Assembly (NCBI RefSeq): GCF_000203815.1
Contig: NW_004457737.1
Span: forward strand, 1,488,001-1,552,000
DNA: 64,000 nucleotides
Source: Cavenderia fasciculata
Taxonomy: Eukaryota > Evosea > Eumycetozoa > Acytosteliales > Cavenderiaceae
Direction of reading: 5' to 3'
The notes below the pieces were generated by a model. It worked only from the letters and a program-made list of their open reading frames with translations, did no database searches and was not told the origin of the DNA. Position numbers and translations under genes: made by a program. Shown here in pieces: positions 1 through 13,238 of this stretch. How positions within the stretch are numbered: position 1 is the stretch's first letter; each line of letters starts with the position of its first letter.

Positions 1-66
1 GGAGATGATGAGGTTTGGTTAATATTAAATGATATCATTTATGACATAATCATCTATATCTCTACT

Positions 67-366
67 TCACATATTGTACATACATTGAAGGATATCTTGT
101 TGATCATTATATAGGATATATTCTTGTTCAAGCATTGACTCTACCATATTGAGAATAGATACAGATAGATAGGGAGGAATGTCAAACTCTGACATGAACT
201 GATCGACAGCAGTACTCGTATCCTCACCCTTTCTCAGGTTGAATATGCCAGCCACATACTTTCTACCAACTGGAAACTCTAGTTTAAATTGTATGTCTGA
301 ATGTGATATAGTCATCTCGATCAAAGAAAGTATTAAGTAGCAAGATAAGATAACTTGTTTAAACAA
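67..366 (-). CDS. Unidentified protein, first exon (likely 5'-partial gene leaving the window)
   Basis: The reading frame starts at 366 with a hydrophobic, signal-peptide-like stretch (MFKQVILSCYLILSLIEM). A conserved-looking block with a G-E-D...AVD.F...IPP pattern follows at about residues 34-80. Read through, it stops at 67-69. However, a canonical donor GTATGT lies at 83-78 on this strand, so the real exon probably ends at 84 and the gene continues left beyond position 1. I do not recognise the family. The GED block is reminiscent of small ubiquitin-like or PFU-like N-terminal modules found on some eukaryotic secreted or Golgi proteins, but that is only an impression. Confidence 0.5.
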   Translation of the reverse strand: MFKQVILSCYLILSLIEMTISHSDIQFKLEFPVGRKYVAGIFNLRKGEDTSTAVDQFMSEFDIPPYLSVSILNMVESMLEQEYILYNDQQDILQCMYNM

Positions 367-958
367 GAGTTCGATTCGATACTACTACCACTACTACTAG
401 ATAAAGATCTTTATCCAATTGTCAAAGTTAACTTCAAAGTACGTGAGTGAATGAGTTGGGTTGATTGGTTGATTGGTTGATTGATTAATTGATTGATTGT
501 AAGTTATAACCTATACCTATCTATCTATGATCGATTGATTGATTGATGAGTTTTGTGTTTTGCTCAAAGTTGTGTGTATGTGTGAGGTGTGGTGAGGTGT
601 GAAGTATGACGATCGAATGTTGTTGTTTGCACACTATAATAATAATAATATTTGGGTCAGGCACACACATACAAGTTTTTAAATTAAAAAATTAATATCA
701 ATTTACACTATATCATGATCGATCAATATATCAGTAGTATAGTAGTAGTATTATTATTTAATTATTGTACATTATTAATGTTCCATAGAAAGAGATAATA
801 ATAATAATAAAATTAAAATAATCAAAAGTTTAATTATAATTATTAATTTATTTTATTATTTGTATTGTTAAAGTACTATTATAGTATGGAATTTAATATT
901 CGAATATTATCTATCTATCTTTAATCTTCATCATCATCAAAAATAAAATTAAAAGAAA
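367..958. other. Divergent intergenic region
   Basis: Spacer between the starts of two divergent genes. It holds AT-rich DNA with GATT-type microrepeats around 460-545 and homopolymer-rich DNA from 640 to 950. No gene or RNA was recognised; both promoters presumably lie here. Confidence 0.6.
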
Positions 959-2391
959 ATGGACAATACAGATAATAATAATAATAATAATAGTAATAAT
1001 AATAATAATCACGATTTAGAAAATAATAATATTGATAATCAAGATGATCAACAACCGCAACCAGCTGAGAGAACAGCAGCAACAACAGAAGATTTAATAT
1101 TTGGTGATCAAACATTTAGACATAGTTTCCTGACAATATTTGTTAATAATAATGGACCATCACTACCATTCATGATTATGTTGGTGGTAGTCATTCCATT
1201 TGTCGTATTCTTATTATCACTCATACCAATGGTGACAGGCAGTTATTATCTAAAGTATCATAGTTTACTTTGTTTTAAAAATAATACTGATTCAACTTAT
1301 CCTCCTGACACAAATAATACTAATAATAATTTTAATAATACTAGTACAAGTAATATTAATAATAATAATACAAATACAAATTCAATAATTAATTCACATA
1401 ATAATGATATTCAAACAGATTCACTTTATAATGTATACCATAATAGAGATAAAAAACACAAGAATAATAATAATTATAATAATGGTAGTGGTTTAGTAGA
1501 CAGAGATAAAGAAGCATTGTATTTATACTATCGAGCCAATCATAGAGTTTGCAATGACTTTTTTTATATTCGAAATTTCTATGATGGTAAAGATAATGGA
1601 ACTTGGTCTAATGAGACTTCACCCATTGGTGATGTTCCAAAAGCTCGGTATCTCTATCTGTCATTTCGGGTATTAGGATTGACAGCTTTATTTCCAGCCA
1701 TATTTTGTATCGTAGGATATATACACAGACCATTTATTTATGGTTCCATATCAATACTGTATCTTGTGGTTTTAGTGGCACCTGTAATGACTATATTAAA
1801 ACTACCAATATTCTATCAACAAGAAGAAGGTTCCTATTCGCGTCCGACTTGTTATTACAATGAAACATTTTTCAATTATTGCCAAGAAAATAGAGGTTAT
1901 AGATCATTTGATCATGGTGAATATGTTTTATATCAATTAAATAATAATACTAAAGAGGTAAACTAAAATTAATATTATTTCTAATTATTGTTATTATTAA
2001 TACTAATTATTTATTTATTTGATTAAATTATTAATTCTAGTACTTAATGGAAATAGAATGGGGATTTAAACCAATATTTTATGCAGAATTGGGAGCAATT
2101 GTATTATTTGCTTTTAATATAATATTATTTATTTGGGGAACTTGTATTTATAGAGATTGGAATAGTAATTTATTTAGAAATCAACAATTACAAGGTAGGA
2201 AATCTCAAATTGTTAAACCTCCCCTTCTATCAATCAATGTAACTTCTTCAACATCATCCAACAAAAATCACGAAAAATCCAATGATATGTTTTCAGACAC
2301 AAGCTCGAATATATCTCAAGATGATAATGATGACAACTATTATAATACTAATAATAGATCATTTAATAAACGTAATATTATTACTTTATAA
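959..2391 (+). CDS. Four-pass membrane protein of unknown function, two exons
   Basis: Exon 1 is 959-1957 and exon 2 is 2041-2391, with an 83-bp phase-0 intron (GTAAAC...TTCTAG). The product is about 449 aa. It has an Asn-rich N-terminus (residues 1-60), a first membrane segment near 70-95, a long Asn-rich loop with several N-glycosylation sequons and cysteines, two membrane segments near 225-280, a second loop with two cysteines, and a last membrane segment at the start of exon 2 followed by an acidic polar tail. The 4-TM layout with two outer loops recalls tetraspan families (claudin/PMP22 or Sur7 type), but I see no diagnostic motif. Function unknown. Confidence 0.8.
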
Positions 2392-2510
2392 TAATATTTA
2401 AAGTATAATAATAATTTAATATTTAATAAATTAAATAATACCTGTATAAAAATTTATTTGATTATGTGTATATATATTGGTTAGTTTTGGAGTTTAGTTT
2501 TGGTGTTTTT

Positions 2511-5500
2511 TTAGTAGAGTTGTAATTCTTTTTTCTTTGATTGTTTAATCCATAATGGTAATTTCTTAAAAGTGTCTGGTGACATTTGGAAGATTCTAAT
2601 AAATTCATCTTCTTCCATGTAGTCTTCGAGACGGGATGTATCTATACCCTTTGGGAACTGACGGTTAATGAGTTCGTCATAGGTGTATTTCTTGGTGTAC
2701 AGTTGCAAGATGGCATCGGTACGGACAATGTCTTGGTCGTAGGAGAGCTTTTCTTTGCGTTTGGCGAAATCCCATCCGTGGAAAATAGAGGTGAAAATAT
2801 ATGGCTCCTTTCCAGAATAGGTGATATAGGATGGTAAGGGTGCAGAGAGACCCAATTGTTTTGATCGGGCCTCGGCATACTCTACCGACACCTCCATCGA
2901 CATTTTTCTCTCCATCTCTGTGGTTTCGTGGCCAATCCATACCCACACGTGATCAACACCGTCGACAATATAGACATCCTCGGTGAGGAGATCGTCTTGG
3001 GCAAACGAGTTGACTTCCTCAACTACAAACACACCACTGCCAATTGAACAAGAGTAGAGACGTGCTTCGGTTCGTGTCTGCATTGTAGCTGGCCAGATAT
3101 GTACGTTTTGTGACGAGTCGGTGGCCGACCCTCCAATGGCCGTCCAGAACTCCTTGGGCTCCTTGCCCTCGGCAATCTCGACAAGCTTCATTTGAGGGTT
3201 GATCTGCAATGTCTTTACAATGTTTTTGGCAAAGGTCTTTTCGTTGGCACTCGATAGTCGTCCGTTCCACACATAGACGGTCGAACGGTCGGCAGATGTC
3301 AAGATAAACGTGTTGTACGAGTTGAGGGAGTGGGGAGATGTCTTGGTCTGAATGGCACGAGTGTTCCAGTCGGTGGTACCGCGAATATGGTAGAGTTGGT
3401 AGTCGGCGGCATTGTTGTTGAGCGCACCGACACTGCCACGCTTGTAGTTTTTAGAAAGTGGGTCTTTACCAACATGGACAACCAAACGCCCGTTGAAAAT
3501 AGAAAGGAAATGGCGTGGCTCTTTATTCTGCACGACTCTGATTTCCTTGGCCATACCTTTGAGCGTGTCGTCGAGTTCCATGGTCAACAACGCACTCGTT
3601 CCCTTTTCATTGATCGAGCTGTTCTTGCCTTGCCAAAAGTAGATGAGGAAGTTGTCCTTGTTCTTGTACGTGTAGGTGTAGAGAATGAGGTAACTGTCGC
3701 CGCTGTAAAATTGGCCGTGTTGACTAGGGTCAATGGCAACTTTGGTAAAGTCTTCGACACGCCAAATTTGGAGACGGGGTGAGCGACCGTCGTCGATCAT
3801 GACCTCCTCCTTTTCAGCCTTGCCTGCCAACATCTTGCTCACATCGATTTTGTCCTGTTGCTTGCGCGATGCCGTGTTGACGCCGACCGGCGCCTGTTGC
3901 ACCGAAATAGGGAGACTGCCTCCCCAATCGGGGAAACGCTCTTTAAACAACACCTGCTCCGAGCCGGGGAACTCACGGTGACAATGTGCCACCCAGATGC
4001 TGCTGCGACGCGACTCTAACATATTGCTACCGAGCTTGAGCGAAGCATTACGCACTTTGAGTTTGCTGGCACTGCCAGTCCACACAAACATCTCAGACAC
4101 GCAGTCCAAGATATAGCACTCGTTGCCCTCCAACATGTTCTTGGTCAACCGTCCGTCCATCGGCACGAGATCAATACCAAGATTTTCAGCTGTTGCAGGG
4201 GCATTCTCGTCCATTACAACTCTGTACAAGTTTATGTGTTTGCGAATACCCAACTCGGCTTCACGATCATCGCCAGCCGAGTCGGCAGAGGCAATCTCTC
4301 CGCGACCACCAAGTACCTTCCAAAAGTCGTCAGTCTCTTTTCCATCGTCAACAATGACCACACGACACCCAACACGTTCCTTGTCCTTGATACTCTTTGC
4401 AATATCCATACCCTTACCCTTTTCAATACGGTTTGCATCCTTTCCATTCCATTGATAGATAAGATTCAACTCTTTACCACAATCCAAAATAAATACATCA
4501 CCTGAGTTTAACGAGAGATAGGTCAATTCAACCTGTCTAACAAAAGGAGATCTTCTACCTTTGATATGTAAAAGTTTTGGTTGATCCTTTGGTTGCAGAT
4601 TGACAGACAATGGAGCAGGTTGTTGTTGTTCACTTTTTTCTTTTCTTTGTCTAAAGATAGCTTCGTCGGCACCCAAACTGTAAAGCAGACCGAATCCACC
4701 TACTTGAGCTGTAGCCTTGTTGGTCTTTGATTGAGCTTGAATAGTAGAACCAGATGCAGCATTTGCCTTTTCTTGTTCTTGTTGTCTTGCTTTGGCTGCT
4801 TCCTCTTCCAAAGCAGCACGTTCTTGACGAGCTCTAATTGGATTCTTGGTTGGAGCCTTTCTAGCTCTACTAGTATCTGCCTTTTCTGGAAGTGGTGCAA
4901 TCAATCCAGAACTAGTTGATTGTTCTGGTATAATTGATGGTGTTGATGGCACCGAAACAATAGTTGGAGTTGTTGAAATTGGTGTAATATTTTGTGATGT
5001 TGGAGTTTGATTTGAAATTGAAACACTAACTGGTTGAACAATTTTTGGTAATTCTTTTGTTACTGTTGTAGTTGCTGCTGGTTTAACAGTAGTTGGTTGA
5101 ACTGGTGTAACAACTGGAGTTGTAGTAGTAGTAGTAACTGCAGCTGGTTTAACAGTAGTAGTAGTAGTTGTTGGTTGAGTAGGTGGAACAACTGGAACTG
5201 TCTTTGGTATTGATGGCAACGTAGTAGTAACAGTTGGAGTAACAGGTGTTGGTTTTGGAATAGATGGTAAAGTTACAATAGATGGTGGTTGTGTAGTTGT
5301 GGTAGTAGTAGTCTTTGGAATAGTAGGTAATGATGGTAAAGTATATTGTTGTACAGATGGTTGTTGAGTTGGTTGGACTACTACTGTTGCTGGAGTAGTC
5401 GTAGTAGCAGCTGGTTTACCAATAGGAGGTAATAAAATAGTTGAAAAGGATGAAGGTGGTAACTGTTGATTATCATTTTGTTTTGGTATAGTTGGTAAGG

Positions 5501-7755
5501 TGACAGTTGAAGAGGTGGAAGTGGAAGGGATTGGTAATTTACCAGAACTAGATTCTCTTTGTTTAAGCTTTTCTCTAATCTTTTCCTTTTCTCTTTCCTT
5601 TGCCTTATCTCTTTCTGATCGTGTATCAATCACTGGTGACGATGGTGTAGTTCCTGAAGGAGTAGAAATGGCACTATTTGGAGCCGAAGAAATCACTGAA
5701 GTAGAAACTGGTGTAACATTAGCTACTTGTTGAGTTTGTTGAGGTTGTTGAACCGATACTACAGATTGTTGTTTTTGTAATTTATATTGTCTTTCTTCTT
5801 CTTCTAATTCTTCCATTTCCATTCTACGCTTTTCACGTTCAGCTTCAGCACGTTGTTGTTCGTCGATTTCCTGTTGTTTTTGGAGTGCTAGCTTGTACTC
5901 TGGATCCCAAGAGGCGTCGGCCCAATCGACAAACATCTCCTTGAACATGATCGATTCCATGCCGTCGAGCACCCAGTGCAGCTCGTACTGGTCGTGACGA
6001 TTGTTTCGGCCCATGAGCTCCTCAGCCTTGAGCATCGACCACGACTTTTCATTCGACGACGAGTAGATACCCGACCACACAAAAATATCGGTACCACTAT
6101 CGAGAATGGCACAACTGCTGCTATCCAACATACTCTTGTACAGTATCTCACCGGCAAACACTTGAATGTCGATACGTCCGCCATCACCCTCTGAGAAACG
6201 AAACATCTTGGTGTTGAGAATCGCCATCTCCTCGGCACTCTCATCGTCCTCGATCGAGCGTGGGATGTTGGTCGGCTGCTTGCCACTAGCACACCCAATC
6301 TCCTTCCAAAACTCGGTAATGTCTTCACGACGCGATTTGCCGAGTTCAATCGACACCACCTCGTTGTTCTTGTACTGTTCGTCCAGTTGAGCGAGTTGGT
6401 GTGCCAAATGCAGCCCTTTGAGACGTTCACGCAGACTTGACTGCGCACCAATATAAACAAAGATACGACGTTCGCAAACCAACAAAAAGACGTCGTCTTG
6501 TGCCACATTCTTGACATCCAACGTCATCTTGCGGCAGATGATCATGTTCTTGCCCTTGACACGGTACAACGTGTTTTTAAAAGCGACCATGTGAAAGACT
6601 GGCTCAAACAACGAGCTTACCGACGCACGCTTCTTCTCCTCGATCTTTTGACGTGTGATGGTACGACGGTACTCTTTACTAGTCGACTTGCGTGCCTTGT
6701 TGACCACATCGCGCTTGCTACTAAGGAACTGCAGCAGTTTTGCAATGTCATCAGACTGGTAGTTTTCATTCTCCCATTGATTGTCCTCTAAATCGAGGAT
6801 ACTGAGTCTCTTTAATCGCTGCATCGACGATGGCAGGTCAACCAGCTGGTTACTACGTAAATTGAGTTCACGCAGCTGTTCCAACTGACCCACCTCATTG
6901 ATCAGTTCCAAAAAGTCATTATTGTCCAAATACAACTTGGTCAACGCTTTGCATTGTCCCAATTGGTTGGGTAACGACTGCAACTCATTCTCTGCCAGAT
7001 CCAACAATGTCAATCGATCCAACTTTCCAATATCACCAGGCAATGTCTTTATATTATTATTATTTAAAATTAATTTGGTTAAATTAATTAAGTTCCCAAT
7101 TTCTCTTGGAATCGTTGTTAACTATAGTTAGCACAAAACAAATAATATCATTAATAAACAAATAATAATATTACAATTATTATTATTGTTATATGTTTGT
7201 GTGACACATACTTTGTTAAAAGATAAATTCAAGATATTTAAAGATTTGGCGAGACCTATGAAAGTATGCATAGATGGTATTTGGTTATTAGATAGATTGA
7301 GTGTTGTCAAGAATGCCAATTGGTGTACTGTCGATGGGAACTGATTGATTTGGTTAAATGATACATTCAACTTTACAAGTTTCTTTACTTGAAATAGTTC
7401 ATCTAAACAAACACATCAAACAAAGATATAAATATTAATAACATTCATTGTTACAATTTATATTATATTTATATTTAGATTGATAGTTACCAGATAATAC
7501 AATTAAACTATTATAAGAGATATCTAAATCCTCTAGTAATTCCATAGCAGAGATACCATCCAACTTTGCAATCTTGTTTCTTGATAGACACAATATCTTT
7601 AACAACTTTAGTTGTTTGAGACCTTCTGGAAAGGCTACAAGAAACCTATCACTAATCTCTATAGTGTCTGCTGTTGGTGAGAATGTCAATGATGCTGCTG
7701 CATCTTGTGTTCCTCCAACTCCTCCTCCTGTTGTTACTGAGTTTGTATTACCCAT
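2511..7755 (-). CDS. LRR - gelsolin repeat - villin headpiece protein (flightless-I/villin superfamily)
   Basis: Three exons (7755-7491, 7402-7212, 7121-2511; introns GTAACT...TTTAG and GTATGT...TATAG) give about 1688 aa. Order: N-terminal leucine-rich repeats (about residues 30-300, consensus L..L.LS.N.I), two gelsolin-like modules (about 320-580), a Pro/Thr/Val-rich linker of nearly 400 residues, five more gelsolin-like modules (about 960-1600), and a C-terminal villin headpiece (YTYDELIN, then P.GID, LP.W and a basic KKKE.QLY end). Gelsolin modules sever, cap or nucleate actin and the headpiece binds F-actin, so an actin-remodelling role is inferred. Flightless-I has LRR plus gelsolin repeats but normally no headpiece; this protein combines both. 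The linker is low-complexity and its in-between length is uncertain only in function, not in frame. Confidence 0.92.
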
Positions 7756-8285
7756 TCTTCTCCTTCTCCTCTTTTATTACTTTATGGTTTGTAGTATTAC
7801 TTTTATATATATATATATATGGTTAGTTGGTTGATATTATTATTATTATTATTATTTAATATTACTAATATTTAATTTAACTTTTGTTATTGTTGATGTT
7901 GTTCATCCTCCTACCTATTCTATTATAACCTATCAATCAATCCAATCTATTAATAGAAGTATATTTACAAAAAGGAAGAGATAGATAGATAGACAAACAG
8001 AATATATTATTTAAATAATTAAACAAACAATGGTCATCTGAGCTAGCCACTCTTCCTCTCCCGTTTAATTTTTTTTTTTTAATTTCTGGTGCGCCATGTG
8101 GGTTAAAGGGCGATATCGATTTTTTTGGACAATGAACAACCGATTGTCCCGATCATTATACTTTTCTGCATATATTTAATTTTGGGTTTAGTTTATTTGT
8201 TTAATGAATATTCGCACTTCTCTTATGTAAGAGTAGCTTTGTTGGTTGTAAAATTACAAATAGTTATTGCTATCGACTGTTACTA
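7756..8285. other. Intergenic region
   Basis: Upstream region of the LRR-gelsolin gene and 3' flank of the ComC-like gene. It contains an (AT)n tract near 7805-7820, an (ATT)n tract near 7837-7854 and a T-run near 8069-8078. No gene is supported; the short hydrophobic ORF at 8125-8331 is discussed under rejected items. Confidence 0.6.
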
Positions 8286-11200
8286 TTATCTTCTCAACAT
8301 TTTAATACCCTTTGAAGATACATCAATGTAAAGCTTCTTTTTAATCAAAAAGTATGCACCTCCAATAATAGCTGCACCACCTACCACAGGAGCAGTGACT
8401 ACGACTGGGAGGAACCAAGCAGGTCTATCGTCTTCCTTTGGATTGCATTCATCATCGGGTGGTGATGTAAGTAATACCTAAAAAGAAAAAATATAAAAGA
8501 TGTAAGTTATGGTTGGTTGGTTGGTTGGTTGATTGTATATTATAGTTAAACTATATTATAATTTTCATCTTACAGAGAAATCAGGATCAATAATAGCAGA
8601 ATAACGGAAGAATGGTAGGTCAATAGCAATATCGGTGGTTGAATTTTGGGATGAGCCATCGGTTGTTTGATTAATGATGTATGGTTTGGAAAAGGTGGCG
8701 CGACCATCAGATATGACACGATCTACAAACTTTGCATAGAAAGATCTACCTTGACGTTCAATGGCCATAAAGTTGAGGACACCGTTATCGTCGGTCGATA
8801 TTTGGTCCGATGACTTGGTACCGCAGTTGGTTTTAGATGGACCACCTTCGACGTTGACATGTGATCGCATGACAACTTGTAGTGTGTTGAGAGTACCATA
8901 GTAACTCCAGTTGGTGATGTTTAGTGTCATCTTCATGGTACCTGCATCCATCTGAATGGTCTTGTCGGCAAAGGTGAGCGTAGTCGACTGGTTAAAACTC
9001 TCGAGTGTGTAGGTGATGTTGGCCACCTCAAACATTGCGCTGTACACACTCTTGGAGTCTGACGACGAGATAGTTCTCCATTCTCTTGGGTTGGGGATGA
9101 ATTGACGGACCATTTCACCGTAGATATTCATCTCTTTGATGGTGACGAGACCCAATCGCACGACTAGGTTGTCGTTGCTGATGGTCGAGACCATTGGCGA
9201 GAATGATATCTCGCCCGAGGGTGTTGACGAGCTAATGTTGCAAGCTGGTCCCTTGTAGTCTTGGTGACAGAGACATATGCCGCTCTCTGCATCACACTCT
9301 CCGTGGCCAGAACATTCATCATTGTCACCTGGACAGATTGCCGTCAAGTTTGAGTACTTGAATCCCGATGCAATCCTCCATTCCACGCCATTGATGCTGA
9401 TGTATACGTCCTTGACACCAACACCACCTGCTAGAGTACAGACTATAGTACTTTGGGTGAGTGGTGCTGAAATGTCGCATGTATCACCACCAATCTTGAC
9501 GATTGGGTTGGTTAGTACAGGACCGTATTCTCCATACAATGTAATCGATCCACCTCGTTGAGCCAATGAAGGTGGGAAGATTGACGTGACAAATGGATAC
9601 TCGATTCTAAATGTAACCAAAATAGAAGCAGTCACCAAATCATCGATTCTAATCGTTGCATTGTGTACTACTTCTGGGATACTGGTAGTACCAACAACAC
9701 ACTCAATCTTGGTGTCTACAATACTACTAATATTACATTTATATCCGCCCATTAAAACAACGACCATCGATTGATTAGTACCAAATCGAATACCATTAAA
9801 TGTGAATTTAAAACCTGTATTTCCATGTCTATCATAATCGTATGAACTAATGGAATGTGGTTCAACAAATTCTACAGTATTCACAAAATCAAATGGTTGT
9901 GAAGAAACTTGTAATGAAACTTCAATCGTTTTGTTTCCAACAAATTGATTATACAATGCTACACTTCCAGTTGCACTAAAAAAACATTTTAATTAATTAA
10001 TCAATCTTTCAAAAATAATATTATTTTTTAGTTGACATACCTAAATTCTCTATTTAAAATATTTGGTTTAAATGAAAGAGATGGAATAGAAGTTGATAAA
10101 CCAGAAATGGTGAACCCTACGTTGGCACCTCGAATGACCAATGGTCCAGTCTCAACAACATATTTTACATTTGTAACATTGATACTTGAATCTTAAAAAA
10201 AAATGTAAAAAATAATATTTAATTAATGTTTGGTATGTTAAACTTTATAAATATCTTCTTGATTTATATATATATACATATAATACTTACGATCACAATC
10301 AGCAAAAGAGAAGGTAGTAAATTGATTGCCACCAACAATGTTTTGGATATTTGAACCTGAATAACAAATATAACACATTGGTGGTAACCCTGTCAATTGG
10401 TTATTGGCAAAAGAAGTGATTCTTTTAAAGCAATAATCATCTGGAACAGTACCTGTAAAACTATTGTTTCTTACATCTAATCTCATATTGATTGGAATAT
10501 TTGGTAATGATCCTACGATATTATTAAATGATAAATCACTAAGCAAAGTAAGTAAAGTATTATCAAAGTTAGTATATGGTCTAGACTATTAAAGGTTTGT
10601 GAATTTTAAAAAATAATATCTTCTTACAGACTAATATCATTAAAGTTTGCATAATCATCCAAATTAAATGAAGTTAGATTATTTCTTGGTAAAGATCTAT
10701 ATTAGAGAGAGAGAGAGAAGATAATAATGTTATTAGGATAACTACTTATTTAAATGAAATATAATTTATCTCTTTTGACTTACAAGAAAAGTGAATTGGG
10801 ACTAACAATAATTGGGAGTTTATTCTCTACAAAAAGAGATGGACTGCCATCAATAGTACTAAATTATGATCATATCAAATTGGAAAATATAAATTAGAAT
10901 TTAAATTTGGTCCATAGCATAGCAGTGGTTTTACATGTTGAACATACATTGTTTGAAGTTTAGTTAAATTGAAATTATATATTTCATTTAATGGTTGGTA
11001 ATTGACATTGAACGAAGTATATGATGCAATGTTTGGCGAGTATAGAATACAGTCATGTGGGAATGGAACCGGATCGAATATTGCATTACCAGTATTATCC
11101 AACACTCTAAAAATATAAATATTTAGTATATACCAATATAAATAAAAAGAATATAATATTATAACACTACATACATTGACTCTAAACCTCTAATTCTTTC

Positions 11201-12478
11201 AATCAAACCAAATGTAGTTGAATCAAAATTTGGTCCAAAAGAAATTTTTCTAGTTGAATAAAAGGTAAGTATGATAGAAATGATCAATCAACATTTTTTT
11301 TTTTTTCTCTAATTAGATAGATAGAATTCACATACAATTGTTTGATATCAGTAGTGTAATTAAACTCTATGAAATTATTTGTTTTCAAAGTCAAAATATT
11401 TGGAAACGATGGCAATGGAATGGTTGGGTCCTCAACAAGATTAAAAGCACCTGGTGTTACAACTCTATATATTAAAATCATGGTATTTTGTTATAGTTGA
11501 TGGCAATAATAATATTGTTTGAAATGCAACTTACAGTTTAGTTTTAATTAAATTTAATTGATTGGTTGATAGATCTCCCGTAATTTGATTATTGGTTAAA
11601 TCCCTAAATAAGTTATAAAGTTGAATTGATTGTTAGAAATGCGCATGATGATGGGTGATGGTTGGTTGGTTGTTTGCTAGTATCAAGATCTTACAATGAA
11701 TCAATTTTTCTTGAAATAGTAGGGAGAGCAGTAAGTTGACAACCTATACATGTACTATAGTAAAAATAAATAATATTAATATATGAATTATATAAACATA
11801 CAATTACAATAATTAATACTTACATTACGTTTAGATTTGGAAGTTGAGAGATCATATCACCGATCAAATCATTTGGAATAGCTGATCCCCATGTTTGAAT
11901 TTTTCTACAATACATTAATAATAAACGTGTTAAGAAATGCGATAGATTGATTGATTGATCGATCGATTGAATTGAACATACAATGTTGTCAAGGTTAAGA
12001 AGGCATCGAAATCTGTTGCCGATAGAATGGCGGGTCTACCTTGGAATGATCTGTATGTATGTTTGATGCAAATGGATGATGAAGATGAAGACGGGTGTGG
12101 GTGAGTAAATATTTTCAAAATCATTGTCATTCAATGTCGACAACTATAATATTTGTTGAACATACAAAGATATAATGGTTTGGTTTAAAGAATCACATAA
12201 TACACCTCCACCAGTAACACAATATTCATTTGCAACAGGAAACAATGATCCTATACCAAGTTTACTCACCAAATTTGATATCTCTGCATCTTTAAAGATC
12301 GATTACATTGACGAATGATGATTAGTACACATGATGATAGATCAATAGATAAATAGATGAATCGTCACGGACGGATGGTATAGTACTTACATTGGGCCGA
12401 ATTAGTGGGTGAAGCGGCATAGACAGAAGTTGTAACTGTTAGCAACCCAATGATGATCGTTAAAAATAGCCTAAACAT
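8286..12478 (-). CDS. ComC-like LRR / IPT-TIG / EGF transmembrane surface protein
   Basis: About 15 exons encode roughly 1020 aa. Exon 1 (12478-12391) carries a signal peptide (MFRLFLTIIIGLLTV). Exons 2-12 (12289 to about 10290) encode leucine-rich repeat-like segments, most exons one repeat. Exons 13-14 (the latter 9975-8574) carry IPT/TIG-type domains, an EGF-like module with spaced cysteines (NDECSGHGECD...CLCHQDYKGPAC) and a long beta-rich ectodomain ending in DPDFSVLL. Exon 15 (8477-8286) supplies an acidic spacer, one membrane helix and a short basic cytoplasmic tail. This is the layout of the dictyostelid ComC family, including the DPDFSVLL signature of its 'supersandwich' domain. A role in cell-surface recognition or signalling in development is inferred from the family. 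Confidence 0.88.
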
Positions 12479-13238
12479 TTTCCACTTAACTGTTTGTTTC
12501 TCTCTCTCTCCTATTGGTACGTGAATAAGAATAAAAAGAAATGTACGAGTACGCAAACTAAACTAAACTAACAACAACTCTTTCTTATTGGCTATTCGAT
12601 TTACAACACACTTTGCAATGCCACCAATCACCACCACCATAATCGGTCACCTGACACAGGTTATCCCTCTCTCTCTCTTTTGACTTGATCTAAAGAACGA
12701 TGATAGGCTATTGCTATTATTGCGTGCGGTTGCCCTACCCCCATTACAAGATCAAACAATAAGGGGCGTCTCATCCCTTTGGCCCCTTCTCTGCTCTGTT
12801 GTGGACAATGAATCTAATAATTAGGGCTTGTTCCTCCTTGCGAGGGCCGCTTCCTACACCTAAAAAAGGTCACCTGTCAGAAAGATTCAAAAAAAGTCAA
12901 TCTTTGTTTTCAAACACCTGCGCACACAGACGGTTTCTTCGATCAGCAAAGGTTATTTTAAGAGACGATTCGTCTACCCTCTGCGCAATGATGTAGCTCT
13001 GCCATGCTGCTTACCCGGCTAGACCAAGGCTCAAAGGGGGTTTGATCCAACTCATTGGAGGCCACGCTACAACAATAATATTTAAAAATATTTAATCACA
13101 GCAGCTGCCTTTTCAATTGACAAGGCTACCTACCATCATCCTCCTCCTCCTCGTCCCTCATTCCCAAAAGGTATTTAATAGGACTCTTCGATTAGCCTTT
13201 TGGACAACAACATCAAATTTATTATTTATTCACACAAC
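12479..13238. other. Divergent promoter region between two surface-protein genes
   Basis: A 760-bp spacer between head-to-head genes. The middle (about 12720-13060) is clearly richer in G+C than other spacers in the window. It contains a 13-nt odd palindrome AGACGA-T-TCGTCT (12962-12974) and one TTGCGAGGG motif (12839-12847). No tRNA or coding exon could be supported. It probably holds control elements for both genes. Confidence 0.5.

Noticed and set aside
8125-8331. Hydrophobic 68-aa plus-strand frame, possible small membrane protein
   Set aside because: It overlaps, in antisense, the last coding exon of the ComC-like gene and has no promoter spacing or conserved feature.
13000-13075. GGTTTGATCC-like string suggesting a tRNA T-arm
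   Set aside because: No acceptor stem, D-arm or anticodon arm can be folded around it.
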